A stretch of 64,000 bases of DNA from Holothuria scabra (lineage: Eukaryota > Echinodermata > Holothuroidea > Aspidochirotida > Holothuriidae): assembly GCA_037179385.1 (NCBI GenBank), contig CM074196.1, positions 30,401,986 through 30,465,985 of the forward strand, in the 5' to 3' direction. Positions 30,048 to 56,176 of this stretch are shown here, one piece after another; positions within the stretch are counted from its first letter, which is position 1; each line of letters opens with the position of its first letter. The notes beneath the pieces are model-generated. The model saw only the letters and a program-made list of their open reading frames with translations, was not told where the DNA came from and searched no databases. Made by a program: the position numbers and the translations under genes.

Positions 30048-32017
30048 CAGTGGCGGATCCAGGGGGGGGGGGATGGGGGTATGCATACCCCCCTCCCCCA
30101 CCGGGATGGTAAAAAATTGTATAGATAGCCAGGCTAATTGTAACCTAGGCCTAATTGCTTTTTAAAAAATACAGTGATAGTTGTTACATGATTTGATTAC
30201 CCTATTTTTGTGTCATATTCTTCAATAAAATGAAAAATGTAAATTATAATGTATCTATCTTCCGTACCATTTGGTAAATTCCCGTTGTGTTTACACATTG
30301 CGCAATGACGAATTCTAAATCCAGCGTTTTCCGCCAACGGCCTTTGGTAACGCTGTTTGTGACATCGCATGTGTGTCTATGTCAACACGTGGGGCTACGA
30401 CTGACTTTCGGATAATGGGCCAATCGTTGATACGAAGGTTATACGGGATGTTGCAGTGTGTGTAGGCGATACGAGTTGATATATGAATAAACAGATCAGA
30501 AGAAGATTCAAGATGATTGGCGGTTTTATTCCGTTGGATTAAAAGACGTCAAAAACAAAAGAATTATTAAAATTAAACTATATACAGATTGACGCAGGTG
30601 CTCGTCGTCTGATGTCTGCTGCACCAGTGTGTGAGTGCGACCAAAACTTGCAGGTTCGGAGCTTTCGTGTCGCGGGGAGCTTCGATCGAAACGCATGCAA
30701 TTCCCTGATTGGTTTAAAGTTGTGACGCACCAAATTAGATAAAATTAAGGAATGTGCTGATCTAAATGATCAATAAGGCGGCTGCAGAGGGTAAATTGGC
30801 CACACCTTGAAAATATGGGATACAGCATACACGTGGAATCATGGCGGGGTATTTTGTCACGTTCACCGGTAACACGTGGCGGGAAACAGGAATGGCCCTG
30901 GGAATCTAGGACAAGAGGAAGGGAGAGTTGCTCGTAAATAACAAGATGGCGTTCCTGCTTGAGGTCAAGGAGGGTACACCATACTACATGAAACTACGTA
31001 CACTTTACACATGACATAGCCATGTTGCCTAAAAACCGTGTGACGGTAATAGAGTACACCCGGTATTAAATTCACATTGACCGTATAGTCCGTGGAAGTA
31101 ATTTTTACCCACACTTTCAATATAATGTTTTGAAAGCTTGGGAGTTTCATAGAAGCATAAAATTTTGAAACGTTTAACACCATGTTGCATCTAGCCCCCC
31201 CCCTTTTTTTCGTAGAAGCCCAGGCGGGGCAGGGGGCTCTGAAAATAAAGAATTCGGAAATTTGCCAATTGTGGGACCAGTTTACTGTGTGGTTTTGACA
31301 ACCCATGAAATTACGGAATTCTCAGTCAATTTTCTCTAATAAGCTCCACATTCGTCATTATTTCATTCAAGAAAGCAAAATTTCCCGCGCGCTTCGCGCG
31401 CCGCAAATTGCAATTCCTTAGAAGAAGTGCTGGCTCATACCTTCACTTTGGTCAACTTTTCCGAGTTCTGGGTGTGACAAAATCGGAAATTTGCTACACT
31501 TGTGATACCAGATCATCAAGTGACACCGTTAACTATATACAGTGCTATTTTCATAAATATTCTTTCGTAGAATTCCATATTTTCTCCAATATAAGCTCAA
31601 AAATGTGGTCGGAGAGCCTCAATACATAGGCGTTGGATAACATTATGTAGCAACAACGATCTTTGGTCGCCGCCCAATCTCAGATTTGCCGATAGAAAAT
31701 GCAAATTCTTCAGTAATTCCGCAACTGTTCAAATTTCCTTTGCAGAAAACTTAGCATCCAAACTTTTCTGCAACACAAGCTCCATATTTTCAAATATTTG
31801 AAATGCCCCTAGTACAGTGGTAATCACACTTAAAAATATGGTAAAATTTGAATGCTTGCCTGCCACCCCCATTTTCCCATTTCCTGAAATCTTATAGGCA
31901 TCAGAGACTAAACAACAAACATACCTATGTGGCGCTTCGCTCAGTGTACATTTGATACCCAATCCCATGCAGACCCCCCCCCCCCCCCCCCACTGAAAAT
32001 TCCTGGATCCGCCACTG
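30048..32017. mobile_element. hAT-type element with exact 8-bp TSD
   Basis: CAGTGGCGGATCCAGG at the left and CCTGGATCCGCCACTG at the right are perfect inverted ends, each followed inward by a G/C run. Flanking octamers are ATATTAAG at 30,040-30,047 and 32,018-32,025. Length is 1,970 bp. No transposase frame. The inside from about 31,090 to 31,800 matches 11,880-12,560, showing that a related element supplied both. Confidence 0.88.
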
Positions 32018-32727
32018 ATATTAAGTGTGGTTGTATGCAAAGTAAAGGCTTGCAAAACACGCCTCACGCGGGTTTTTGTTTGTATACATTGATAAACTTG
32101 TTAATATGGGTTTAAAAATATGGGAGGTTTAAAAAATATAGGAACATGAGAAGCCGGTGGTTTAGGGCTGGAGAGAGGGTCTAAAGGTCAGATCGAAGAG
32201 TGGTCAAGGTTCAGTGGTGGCATGTGGCGTAGCTAGAAATTCCTATCTTGGGGCCAGAGGACACTTATGGGGGGGCAAAACTCAAGGTGCAAATCAACTG
32301 GGGGTCTGAAGGAAGTTTTGGGGCATAGGCCTCCTACACACCCGGGGCTAAGCCACATGAGTGGTAGCAAGTTTTTTGTTCACTCTGTAAAAATGTCAAA
32401 GACCTTCACATATTCAAAACAATTCCAAAGGTTGATCTAAAACCCGCACCTCTGACATCTCTTCTCAAGAATGGAATCTGGAACAACATTATTTTAGTTC
32501 CCTCATTTGGAAAAGCTTCCCTTTGCCAATACCACTCCTGCGTTTCCAAACTCAGAGATTCTTCTGACTCTCTGGAAGGAATAATGTCCATGCCCCTTGA
32601 TCGGGAAAAAATTGATTGTTTTGTATACTTTCAATGGCAAGTGAAATATGGAAACCGCTTGAAAACGTTTAGGTTGGATTAAAGGAATTAAAGTCCTACT
32701 TGGTGGAGGGTTCACCTCGCCAGTGGC

Positions 32728-34242
32728 CCGTGGCGTAGCTACGGGGGGAGGGGGGCTGGGGGCCTAGGCCCCCAGATTTTCTTCAGACCCCCCAGATTTT
32801 TGGCGTCCTGATAAAGTAATTGCAAAAAATAAAATGTTTGAACGGAAATAAACTTTGAAGTATTTCCTTCAAAAAAGTAAATAAATAAAATGTGTAACAA
32901 TTAAAAAAAACATGAATGAATGTGTGTGTAAAACACATTTTGTGCGCACGTATGAAATCAAGTAATAACTTCAAAATGCCTACTTTCACTAAATTAGATA
33001 CCGTATGCGATCTGCACTGTCGTTTATTGCATTTCACTTCGAAGATGAAACGAGAGTCTCGACGACAAACTTTAATGTGACTTTGTTAGGTCAAGACCCT
33101 CTCTGCCTTTCGGATGGCTGATTGATTTACGGAAAATAAGGCAAATCGTACACTTTAGACCATTCTTACAAGACCATTCCTATACTTTATCATACACAAA
33201 ATATGCCTTATAAGCAGGTAAGAGTAAGGTATCGCCTTCGGATAATTCTTCCCTTCCACCCTTAACAGGTAGGCCTATGTCATGCCTTACTCCTTCCCAT
33301 GACAAGTGCCACTGTAGGACGATTTTTTTCGAAAAGTCCTCTTTTTAGTAGTTGGCACTGGCGTCCGGGGGATTTTTAAAATGTCCACAAGGTCCGGATT
33401 TCATGTGTTTCCCACATGATCCATACTTCTGCTTTGCGGTACAATATTTTGAAAGATTTAATCGTAGTATTTTAATTTTCACTACGTAATGTACCGATGG
33501 ACAAATACTGCACCATTTTGCATCTGGACACCACTGAAAACTGGAAAACATTGTTTCTTTGGTAGTATGCATGTCTCTTGTAAAATCTCTACAAAAAAAT
33601 GAAAATAAAAATGAGTATTTTGATTTTTTCATGCTCCCCAAAAAGGGAAAATCCTAAAACTTAGGCCTATAATCAGTTCAAAGTTTTGCCAAACATACCA
33701 CCATTTTGCATCTAAGAAATCTAACGCAGAGAAGTTTCTTAGAGGGTGCACAACTACTTTTGGTTTTCCTGTATAAAGTACTGTCATAGGTAAGCTGAAA
33801 TCCATTCAAATATTGCAGCATTTGCAATCTACGTCCTCCTGAAGTTTACCTTTTTTTAATCCAAGGGAAAGGAAGATACCTGTTCCCATTAGTCTCATCC
33901 CCCATGGCCAGAGATCAGAAGTGCCCAGTTTCGGGGCCCCTAAAAAGTGTGTGTATTACCATTCCTCATAGATTGGTTTTTTATTCTCATTATTTGAGAA
34001 GTCGCAGACATGAGATTCGTATTTCAAGGCTGGGTACATCCAACTTAAAACACGTGGGAAGTGCCGTTTCCTGCCATCTGGAGGGGTTTTAAAGCCCCAC
34101 ATTTTCTTGTACGCTCCGCGCCAACCGATGGTGGCGCTCCGCTTTTAAAGTCTTGCCGTGCCTGACCCTCGGAGGTACCAGGCCCCCCTCTTGTTTCCTA
34201 GCCCCCCCCCCAAAAAAAAATCCCATCCTGGCTACGCCACTG
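32728..34242. mobile_element. hAT-type element with 7/8 TSD
   Basis: Starts CCGTGGCGTAGCTACGGGGG and ends ATCCTGGCTACGCCACTG. The octamer before it is CCAGTGGC and the one after is CCAGTGTC. Right of the insertion the sequence continues GTAGCTAGACCC, so the target was itself a CAGTGGCGTAGCTAG terminus of another element. No coding capacity seen. Confidence 0.7.
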
Positions 34243-34520
34243 CCAGTGTCGTAGCTAGACCCTTTCGATTTTCTTAAAAGTGTTGACATACCGCTAGGGA
34301 CGTTACTATGGCTCACGAAGATTGCAAACATTTTTGCATTTTTCAAACAAATATTTGAAAAAATGTAGTAAAATTTTGAATTCAGGGTTACCTGTAAGAA
34401 AATTGAAACGTTTGGGTATTATTGAAGAATCTGCTGTTCCTATTTGGCAAATCTGAGGTTGCACGGCGACTGAAAATCGATGCTGTTACATAATGTTATC
34501 TTAAGCTTTCGGATGGAGGC
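34243..34520. repeat. hAT-type element, left arm only
   Basis: Begins CAGTGTCGTAGCTAGACCC (the target of the insertion at 32,728-34,242) and continues with 'ttacctgtaagaaaattgaaa' and 'gaagaatctgc', matching 5,910-6,010 forward and 12,430-12,590 reversed. I could not find its right terminus. Confidence 0.5.
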
Positions 34521-34528
34521 TCTTAGAG

Positions 34529-34625
34529 TTAGTTAGTTAGATGGGGTTTAACGACACACCAACACAAATGTGTTATACAGTGTCACCAAGTTGGACAGTT
34601 ATATTGTTGGGGTAGAACCACCCAA
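34529..34625 (+). repeat. SINE-like fragment
   Basis: Reads 'agatggggtttaacgacaca', then CCAACACAAATGTGTTATA and 'gtcaccaagttggac'. A related start occurs at about 58,060-58,110 ('aaaccaacacgaatgtgtta') and near 85-140. The tail found in the 58-kb copy is absent here. Confidence 0.45.
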
Positions 34626-34946
34626 AAAAGGGAAAAGTAAAATTCAAAAAGTAAAAACTGGGGACTCAAATTCTACTAAAAAGGAAAGCAGCAAGACGGA
34701 AGTCATGTTAGAAATTTCTATAAAGTTTACTTTCCTTGAGGAAGCCAAGAATAAGGGAAGAACCAGTTTGTTCAAACAAGGTTTTCAGATCGTGTACGGT
34801 GTAGTATTTCTGGTGAATATTCATAGCAGTCATGGAGGCTCATGGAGGCACATTTAAAACAGTTTCCGAGACTTACCATTTTAAGATAAGTGTTTCAAAA
34901 TTAAGAAAGAAAAATAAGGAAAATGTACTGTACGCTGTAGACAAAG

Positions 34947-35074
34947 TCTGTTTATTTACAGAAAATAAAGAAAACGAAAGGATACAAAAGGAGTTCTGTC
35001 AACTCACTGACATCATTTTTTATGTAATCTTTTTGTCTTTCGTTATTTATTTCTGTAATTGTACACATTACAGA
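34947..35074. mobile_element. Foldback MITE related to 23,551-23,695
   Basis: TCTGTTTATTTACAGAAAAT faces ATTTCTGTAATTGTACACAT and onward to TACAGA; AAGAAAACGAAAGGATAC faces 'tctttcgttattta'. It shares design and words with the 23.5-kb copy. Confidence 0.5.
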
Positions 35075-37640
35075 CTTCTGACAAGGTAGTTGTCGGTGTC
35101 CCTTAATGATCTGGTGTCACATATGACATATTTCCAATGTTTTCATTTCTAAAGCTCAGAAAAGTTTACAAAACTGATTTATTAGGGAGCACTGGTCCAT
35201 CAGGGGTTGTAATAGGCGAGTTCGGTAATTCGTTGCTGCATAAAAAATTGCGGGACACAGTGTGGAATATATACGTGCTCTCCACATAGCGTACATCGTT
35301 CCCTTCTTTTCGTCAGTACGTGTACACAAAATTTAGTGTCTAGTCAAGTCGATCGAAAATAGGGTCTCAGTGCTACTTTACCGCAAATTGAAATGAAAAA
35401 TGCAAATTTAACACCATAATGGCAATTTAGACACAATCCATTGGACAAAATCACACTTGAGATCCCTCCTTATGTTATGGATGGATTAAGAAAGAATGAT
35501 TTCCCTTAAATTTTCATGTAAACTCCACTTTTTGGAATACATGTTGTAGGTGCGGGATTGGCTCGTTTATCCCGACGTTTTGAAGGATGTGCGCATGTGC
35601 ATAGCTGATCAAAACGAATTACCCATCTGGCTTATTTGAGGGCGCAAAGCACGCGGAAAACGAATGATTACTAATATGGAGTTTGTGCTGCATGGAGAGA
35701 ATTCGGGATAATGAAGGAATAGTGGGGGAAAACTGCATTGTAGTTTACTGGTGTCAATAAACGTCAAATATGTAAATAACTTTTTCAGATCGGGGGGATT
35801 ACCCCCCCCCCCCGCCCCACCCCACCCCCACCCCCACCCCACCCCCCCCCCGTCTCCCGGTTGCTATCCACTGCATTTCGTTGGTTTTAAGAAAATCGAA
35901 AATTTTGGATATTTCGTTTTATTTAACCGTATCTTTATTAGGCTACCAATCCCAATCAATATACAGTATGTTACACAATTTTTATTCCCAAATGCAAGGG
36001 AAGCGACAGCGGGCAGACGGCTACTTCCTCCTACATTTGCAAGAAATTGTGAAAAGAGAAGGAAAAGAAAGGAAAAAGAAGAAAATGGGCACGCCACTTA
36101 TGCTTTTCCTTATCAAAATATCCTGACACCGCCCCTGCCCAAATGGGACTTGTTTTCTTCCAAGCAATCTCCCAGACTAAAGTATTACAAATGAAAGGCA
36201 GAACGAGACACAAGTAAGCACATATAAATCGAAAACATCGTTCAACTCTTTTTCATGTTATATTTGTTATAACACCCCTGATCTGATGTAATTGACCATA
36301 ACAAGATATGTGAACATTTTTATCTGCAATTTTTTCCATATACTTGAATTCATACAATACATTAAGCTCTCTAAAGATAAGCCCACTGTTGGTATCATAG
36401 TGGTATGATGTTTTTTATGGCTTTGGGAACTCTGAACATTGGACAAAGTTGTAGTTTTTTACAAAAAGGTGGTAGAGCCAAACGTTCCCTTTCGTTTAAA
36501 AGATTGAAATTCGAAATGGTTTTAAATTTGGGATAGAATATTCACTCGAAAAAGTTTGAAAAATGACGCTTTTCTATTGAAACTGTTCACTCCAATTTAG
36601 ATTAGTCTCTAATCTGATTTCAATCTTAAAAAGTGATTTTTTACTTTAACGATTTAAGAGAGAGTTGCACATAGCTAAAGAAATACGGTCTAAATTGATG
36701 GTAAACTCTGTTGATAATACTTTGCCAAGGTAGGTGAATTTATGTGAGCGAGTATTACAATTGAAATATTCAGCATCCACTTTCTTTAAACTTTATAAGA
36801 AACGACTGTTCTTACTAAAAAACAAATGGAAAGCCTTTTGCAAAAGTTTCAGTTCTTTTAAAACTACCTCTTTTGCTACACAAGCCTGTGTAAATTTACA
36901 TATAGTTCTTAAGGCAAACACGGACTTATTGTTTCATTGCTCATTGTCAAAATTTGGTAAATACTAACAACTTTCCAAATTTTTGACAACATCAATAGAT
37001 TCTCAGGTAAAATGATGGGTTCTCCAATAATTCCATATTTAAGACAAACCATCTAAGTTCTCTTTTGCCACATAAAGACGTTTATATAAATCTAAAATTT
37101 AATTTTACTGTAACTATGTTTTGTTGATTACAAAAAGTCAATAAAATAGTGCGACATTTTTTCATTGAAGCTAAGTTCCTTGTAATTATCTGACTGTTGG
37201 TACATTTACAACGTAGAAAGTAATCAAGGGTGACGTAACATTCTAAAGTTCCATATTAATTCCTTCAATTTAGTTAACGAACTATTTAAACCGCAGCAAG
37301 AAGTTTAAAAAACTTAATATCTGACGGTAGAAGAAATAATGCGGGAACTTATTATCCTAAACAATTTATTTTTAAAAAAGGAGAGCAAATGCGATTATTT
37401 CATAAAGTGACAAAATATTGCACCTTATTGTGGTAAAAGCAAGATTAAAGGAAGAAATTAAAAATTTGCGACACTGTAACTTTGTCGACAACTAATTATG
37501 GTAAGGATGGACCTTCGCTTTCTGATTGTAGTTCCAACAAAGTGAGTGAGCTAGAAGGAAACAATGTTATTAGTGGATATTAAACTGATTGTCGATGTTA
37601 ATGACCTTTGGTCAAATGTGATGGACAACAACACAAAATA
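35075..37640. other. Intergenic sequence with C-rich tract
   Basis: No gene recognised. Bases 35,802-35,851 are almost pure C in blocks of four to nine, so the opposite strand has many G runs able to form a quadruplex. The 147-residue plus-strand frame starting at 35,751 is mainly the proline run from this tract. The frame at 36,734-36,967 is lysine- and phenylalanine-rich with no known motif. Confidence 0.4.
37365..37370 (-). promoter_or_regulatory. Possible actin poly(A) signal
   Basis: AATAAA on the minus strand, about 280 bases after the actin stop codon. It is the first canonical hexamer I noticed downstream. The assignment rests on position only. Confidence 0.35.
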
Positions 37641-37647
37641 ATAAAAT

Positions 37648-50828
<13,181 letters not shown>

Positions 50829-51178
50829 TTAAAGGGACTCGTTGAGTTGATATCATAATTTAGTGAGAGTGTTAAAGGGTCACTATCTCATGGCAATGCT
50901 TACAATTAGCATAATAAGCCAAGTTCCATATCCGGAAACGCTAAAAATTTTGAATTTTGTGGTGTCCTAACTTGCAACGGTTTTGTGCCTATTTTGAAGA
51001 AGTGTCTGGTCACGATGTTTGAAAACCGAATTTAACCTCAAAATACTCACTCATAAAACAGTTATTCGTATGTAGTATATGAGGATTGTCTAAGTTTAAC
51101 CATTTGTCAAGGTATGTGAAGAAACCTTGACAGGTTTGGAAAAATATGTTCAATTTTATGATCCAACTCAATGAGCCG
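50829..51178 (-). mobile_element. Family X MITE, reverse copy
   Basis: Begins TTAAAGGGACTCGTTGAG and ends CCAACTCAATGAGCCGC. Carries the reverse of the family X landmarks ('gaattttgtggtgtcc', 'gtgtctggtcacg', 'aaacagttattcgtatgtag'). Confidence 0.7.
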
Positions 51179-51440
51179 CGACGGGGCTTATTGGAACAAG
51201 ACTGTCTTGTCGTGGTGAACGACTGTATGACGATAAATTGTTTTAAGCCCCGTCCACACTATGCGATTCTAGGAGACACAACGAATATTGCAACGGGATT
51301 GTTCAGACGCTTCACAAAGTGTGGAATGCCACTTGTTACATAATGTGGACACAATTCTTTAAAACTAGTAAGTCGTCAGTCGGTCACCACAAGACAGTTT
51401 TGTTGCAGTAAGTCGCGTCGCAGAGTGTGGACGAGAAGTT
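51179..51440. repeat. Imperfect palindromic repeat
   Basis: ACTGTCTTGTCGTGGTGAAC near 51,210 faces the inverse GGTCACCACAAGACAGT near 51,385. 'gtccacactatgcgattc' faces 'gcgtcgcagagtgtggac'. It is probably another foldback element. The frame at 51,146-51,343 runs across it and is incidental. Confidence 0.5.
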
Positions 51441-53337
51441 TATTAGATACAAAAGATAAGATAATGGAGCAATTCTGAAAGAGGTAAAAGAGTAGTGGGC
51501 GTGTAGTGTACGGAGTGGGCTGAATGTGTTTCCACGCCCCCTCCCAAATTATGCTGACGTCGATTAATAAAGAAGGTTTAACAATATGCTTTATACAGTT
51601 TTCGTTTCAGAAATACTTCTCAGTTACAAAGAACGTCAAACAATAAGATATAAAGTTGGCTTTGCTTTCTGCATGATACGAATTGAAAACCCGATCGAAA
51701 ATGCTGAACCAGTGGAAATGTAGACATCTGCTGTTAAATTTTGAAAGTTATTCAATCACTTCAATAACTTATTAATAACTTATTAGATTGTAAAAAGGCC
51801 TAATTAAAAATTTTGTAATTTTTTCAGTTCGCCGGCAAGCTTACGGAAGAGTCTTGTGGACGTTTACTTTCAGATTTATGTTCAAACATTTGTTGTTCAA
51901 AAAAAAAAGCGACCTGGACCGTGTAATTTTAACTTTTGTGATCATAAATGCAATCAACAGCAGAGAGGGGTGTTAGAACCGTGACTGCATGTGTGTGACA
52001 AGTGAGTCTGTGGGCGTGTGTGTGTGTGTGCGTGTGTTATGAGGGTGAGTTAGAAGTCCTTGAAGCTGACTTAAACCAGAAGGTTACAAGAAGGGCCTAA
52101 AACAACATGAACTAACCTTTGGAGCTGACCTAAATAGAGTGCCAGTTTAAGTCAACGCAATGGGGTCATCGCCCGAAAGTGGGGGACATGGCATCTTTTC
52201 TCTTAAATTCAGTCTTTGGGTAACAATGACTTGACTATCTATGGTCACCTTTTATCTTTGGAATGACGAAAGATCTTCTTCGCAGTTGTTTTTTTTTTTT
52301 TTTTTTTTTTTTTTGGGGGGGGGGGGGTTAACATAATACTGTAAGACAGAAGTTCCCACCTTTTGGACTTTTCTTACCCCAATTCGTTAAACTACCTCCT
52401 GGTACCTCCAATATTACCTCCATTTTGATAAAATACAACAACGATGTTTTAAATATTGTCTAAGAGGTCTCACATGTACCTCTGTGGCGTTCATTAATAC
52501 CCCGTGAGGATGCGGTACTGCAAGGCCTACTACTCCTGATGGTTGGAAACCAGGACTGTAAAACATCAGTGAAGACACAGCTGATCACTGACTTTTTGGG
52601 GTGGGTGTCACTCAACAGCAGTGATACTATGCTTTCATTTTACGTGTGACGGTAGGGACAGTAAAGGAAAAGTGACCACCATGATTAGACATTCACGGTT
52701 GTGATCGAGTGACCAATGTAATGGCTATGTTTATCGACCCAGACAGAACAGTGTAATTAAGCTATGCATGTAATGTACACGTACTATTCTTAAGTAATCT
52801 CACACTGTTTTAATTAGTTCACACTATGACTTTCATTCTGCGTAAACCGAAGCTATAATCATGATCGGGGTTGCACCAGAGAATGACAAGATGGAACGTT
52901 TTATCACGTGACAGAGAGGTGTATCACGTGATAGAAATGATTCTTTTTGTTTAAATGACGTTTTCACAAACGTCATTATGTTCCTTCATTTTAGACTAGT
53001 GATTTATAAAAGTTTTGCAGGTAAAACCTTCTCTAAGACAGGTTAAATTTCTCTCCGTCAACTTAAATATTAATTCGATTTTTGCAATGGATATATAATG
53101 CGTGCACATTTTTGTTTGTCATCTTTGACGAATCATGAAAGCACTGTGTCCGAGTTAAAGTAGCCTACTACCCTCGAGTTAGGGAAGTTATGCCTCCTAA
53201 TAAGTACTTCCATGCACGCAAATTTTACCCAAATTGATTGTGCATTAAAACCTTTGCACTGAGAGGGTATAGCTCGCATCTGGCACTGCAGTCAACTGAA
53301 AAGGCATTCGATGTGTCTCATGAAGAAGTTCATTGTG
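51441..53337. other. Intergenic sequence with T26-G13 run
   Basis: No gene recognised. At 52,289-52,327 a run of 26 T is followed directly by 13 G. A short GT-rich tract lies near 52,010-52,035. 'atcacgtga' occurs twice near 52,902-52,931. Confidence 0.4.
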
Positions 53338-53485
53338 TAAGGGGCTCGTTGAGTTGATATCCATTACTTAGTGAGAGTGTTTAAGGGTCACTACCATATT
53401 GCAATGCTTATATTTAGCATAATGAGTCAAGTTTCATATCCAACAGTTACAGAAAAGGTTTAATGTTGAATTTTATGGTGTCTTC
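53338..53485 (-). repeat. Family X repeat, truncated
   Basis: Starts AAGGGGCTCGTTGAGTTGAT and runs to 'gaattttatggtgtc', then family similarity stops abruptly at 'ttcacccc'. Only one terminus is present. Confidence 0.6.
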
Positions 53486-55735
53486 ACCCCAGTAGGGTAA
53501 GAAAAGGGATACCAAAATCTCCAGTAGTAACCGCAGGCCAAAAATGAGATTTCAGTATTAGCTTAGTATCTTGCACTCTTCAGTGGTGCTTGAAACAATT
53601 TTGAGGTAAAAATTTCAGTCATGCGTTGCTAGTCTGGGGATGCGACTAAATCGACTCAAATCCCCACAACTTTGTCCATGCCTTCTCAACATACTCCAGC
53701 ACGAATTGAGCGTATTTAGTGTTATATAGTGTAGAGGGATCCATCGAAGCCGGCGAGTCGATCCCGGGCAGGGGCACGTGGCAATCACTCCACCCGAATA
53801 ATTATGGGGGGGGGGGGGCATATCAGGCAGATTTGAAAAATCAAAAAGCAGAATGAAAAATAGTATAATATTGTCGTACGCAGATAACTTTATGGCTCCT
53901 AGAAAGTGTCACTTGATCCTATTTTAAAGTCCGCGATAGATCTTTGTTTTGTGTGTATAGGCCTATGCATGTCAATATGAGTGTGATTGCATCTTTATTT
54001 GTGTGCGTATAGGTGTGCGCTTGCGTTCGTGTGTGGGTGGATTGCTTATAGACGAGTCCGGTCACGGACACGATTTGAGGTTACGGCTGTTGGAAAATAC
54101 CCTCCCCGTCCACAAACCAGATCTAAGCCACTGTATCCATGTTCAATATCACTTGAAAAGCTTTGTTCAAGTTTTCGTCACCCTTTGACATTGTAAGATT
54201 TTTTTGCAAAATCTGAGACATTTGGTGCCAGTGTTTCCCGCCCCCTTCTATTGACTCGTGTGCAACAGGCAACTACAATAAGGCCCTGTTGTATAAATCC
54301 CCTTGCACATTTCAAAAGATTATATTCTGCAGACGTATAGAAGGAAGTACTATCCTTCTAATGCAGATAACCATACTGTAAAACATTGACCAATTCAAGG
54401 AACTATAATGACATCTTTCCCCAACCAGGAAATATGTCCAAGTCGTTCTATCTGTTATGAAAGCGTTCCCAACTGCTAGGGATACTTAATCCGTTTGATT
54501 GTTTCTTTACTTTCGAGGAACACTCGTTATCAGGAAATGCGACACCTTGTTGCTTGTACACTGCCTTGCATATACTCCAGAATATTTGACTGTATGCATG
54601 CTGTCGTAGACGAAGTTATTTACGCATATACAACTTTGAAGAGGCTGACAGGTAAAGTGAAAGCTCATAGCGTGAGCGTGGGGCGTGGCTTTCGCAACAT
54701 TTTGAGAAACTGTCGTGATCGGTAAGGGGAGGGGGAAATGTCATAGGGGCAGATGGATAAGAAACAGACTGAGAAAATACTTATACAAAAGACCTCACAA
54801 TGTCATACTAGCAGAGGCGTGCAAAGAACACAAGTCTACGAGTTGTTATTTCATGTCAGGAATGTGTATACATGGCAGTAATTCATCAATGAAGTCAACC
54901 ATTGCCTCTCTAAAACAAATTTTACAAGCGTTTTATAAATTATGTCACTAGGGTTTGGACACCGGCACATAAAAATGTTTGCAATATTTATCGTTCTCGA
55001 AGTTTTCATTAAGCAAAGATCTTGGTCTAGAACATTCAGTTACACGGAATCACTGCCACGCCCACTAGCTTAAGATTTTGTGTGCCTAAATCGCCCCATA
55101 TAAATTTAAAAATAAAAGTCGTTAAAATATGATTCGACTATAATTACTTCTTTGTTTTGTCTTTCTCCCGTTCATACAATGGACCGTATCCACTTTGGTT
55201 TGTTTTAATGTCACCATCTGAATTCACAACTAGTTTAACGTACCAATTGTGCACAACGAGTCACTTCCGCCTTCAATGATAAATTGTTGAACAGCCAAAA
55301 GGGATATTTTTTACATTCTTGCCAACACCGGCGGCAAAATTGAAATATTTTCGCACATGGCATTAATACTTAAGCCGGTGAACTTGTCATTTCGGAACAA
55401 TAAATATTAAGCGGTAACAATCACCAATAGGTTATACACAATAAATTACGGATTGTAAAAGCTTACAGAGTTACAATAGACCTGTACGTTGTTATTTAAA
55501 GGGAGTGTCACAATAACTTTACAGTACATACAGTAATTTTCAAAATCCATTAAAAAATACTTGTAATTTCCAAATTATATACTGATTAGGATCATTTCAT
55601 GCACCATGCGACGGCCGTGATCCTCAAAAATTTATTAGCACTGACAAGTTAAAGTGAATGGTGCTATCTATAAATTGGAAAAGTGGAAATATATACTGAG
55701 TGTCACTTACATGTTTTCAGCAGGCAGCGTGAAGG
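53486..55735. other. Intergenic sequence, no gene seen
   Basis: Small overlapping frames at 53,987-54,196 and 54,495-54,951 on the plus strand show no known motif. A G run at 53,808-53,818 is present. A purine-rich stretch with 'gtaaggggaggggg' lies near 54,721. Nothing convincing. Confidence 0.4.
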
Positions 55736-55882
55736 ATGACAGGATCGATTGAGCCCCAATCGGTGAATGTCGCGGAAATAGACGTAGCTCTCTTAAAACA
55801 ACAAGCTCTAAAGCATCGAAAGCAAAATGCAAATGAAGGCAAGAAGATGGAATATCCTTTTAGGGTAGTACAAGCTTTTTGA
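55736..55882 (+). CDS. Possible first coding exon, unknown product
   Basis: After an acceptor-like 'catgttttcag' comes GTGAAGGATGACAGG. The frame reads MTGSIEPQSVNVAEIDVALL, then KQQALKHRKQNANEGKKMEY, PF and on to a stop at 55,880-55,882. Composition is that of a soluble, charged, helix-forming protein and unlike the surrounding repeats. A donor at AGG-GTAGTA (after 55,863) would let it continue, but the site is poor and no next exon was found. I do not recognise it. Confidence 0.3.
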   Translation: MTGSIEPQSVNVAEIDVALLKQQALKHRKQNANEGKKMEYPFRVVQAF

Positions 55883-56176
55883 TTGACAGGTGATATATCA
55901 CAATGTGTATAGCTTTCCATTCATTCGTTAATTTCATATCAATTTGAAGCCACTCCCCTCTTGCTGTCGTAAGAAATTTTTCAAACGTCTTATTTCATTT
56001 TCGTTTCAATAGTGCGATCCACCAATCAGAACAAACCAACTAAACGTGATTACATTCGTAAGGATCATTGTCCGACTTAAGTTTTTAATATTGTTTCAAC
56101 GAAATAATTATTCAGGAATGAGAGTGGCTCAGTATTGGGGCCGGACACTAGTCTTGGTCAAGACCCTAATACAAGT

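Noticed and set aside
35751..36194. 147-residue plus-strand frame
   Set aside because: Mostly proline/histidine from a C-rich tract, with overlapping frames on both strands.
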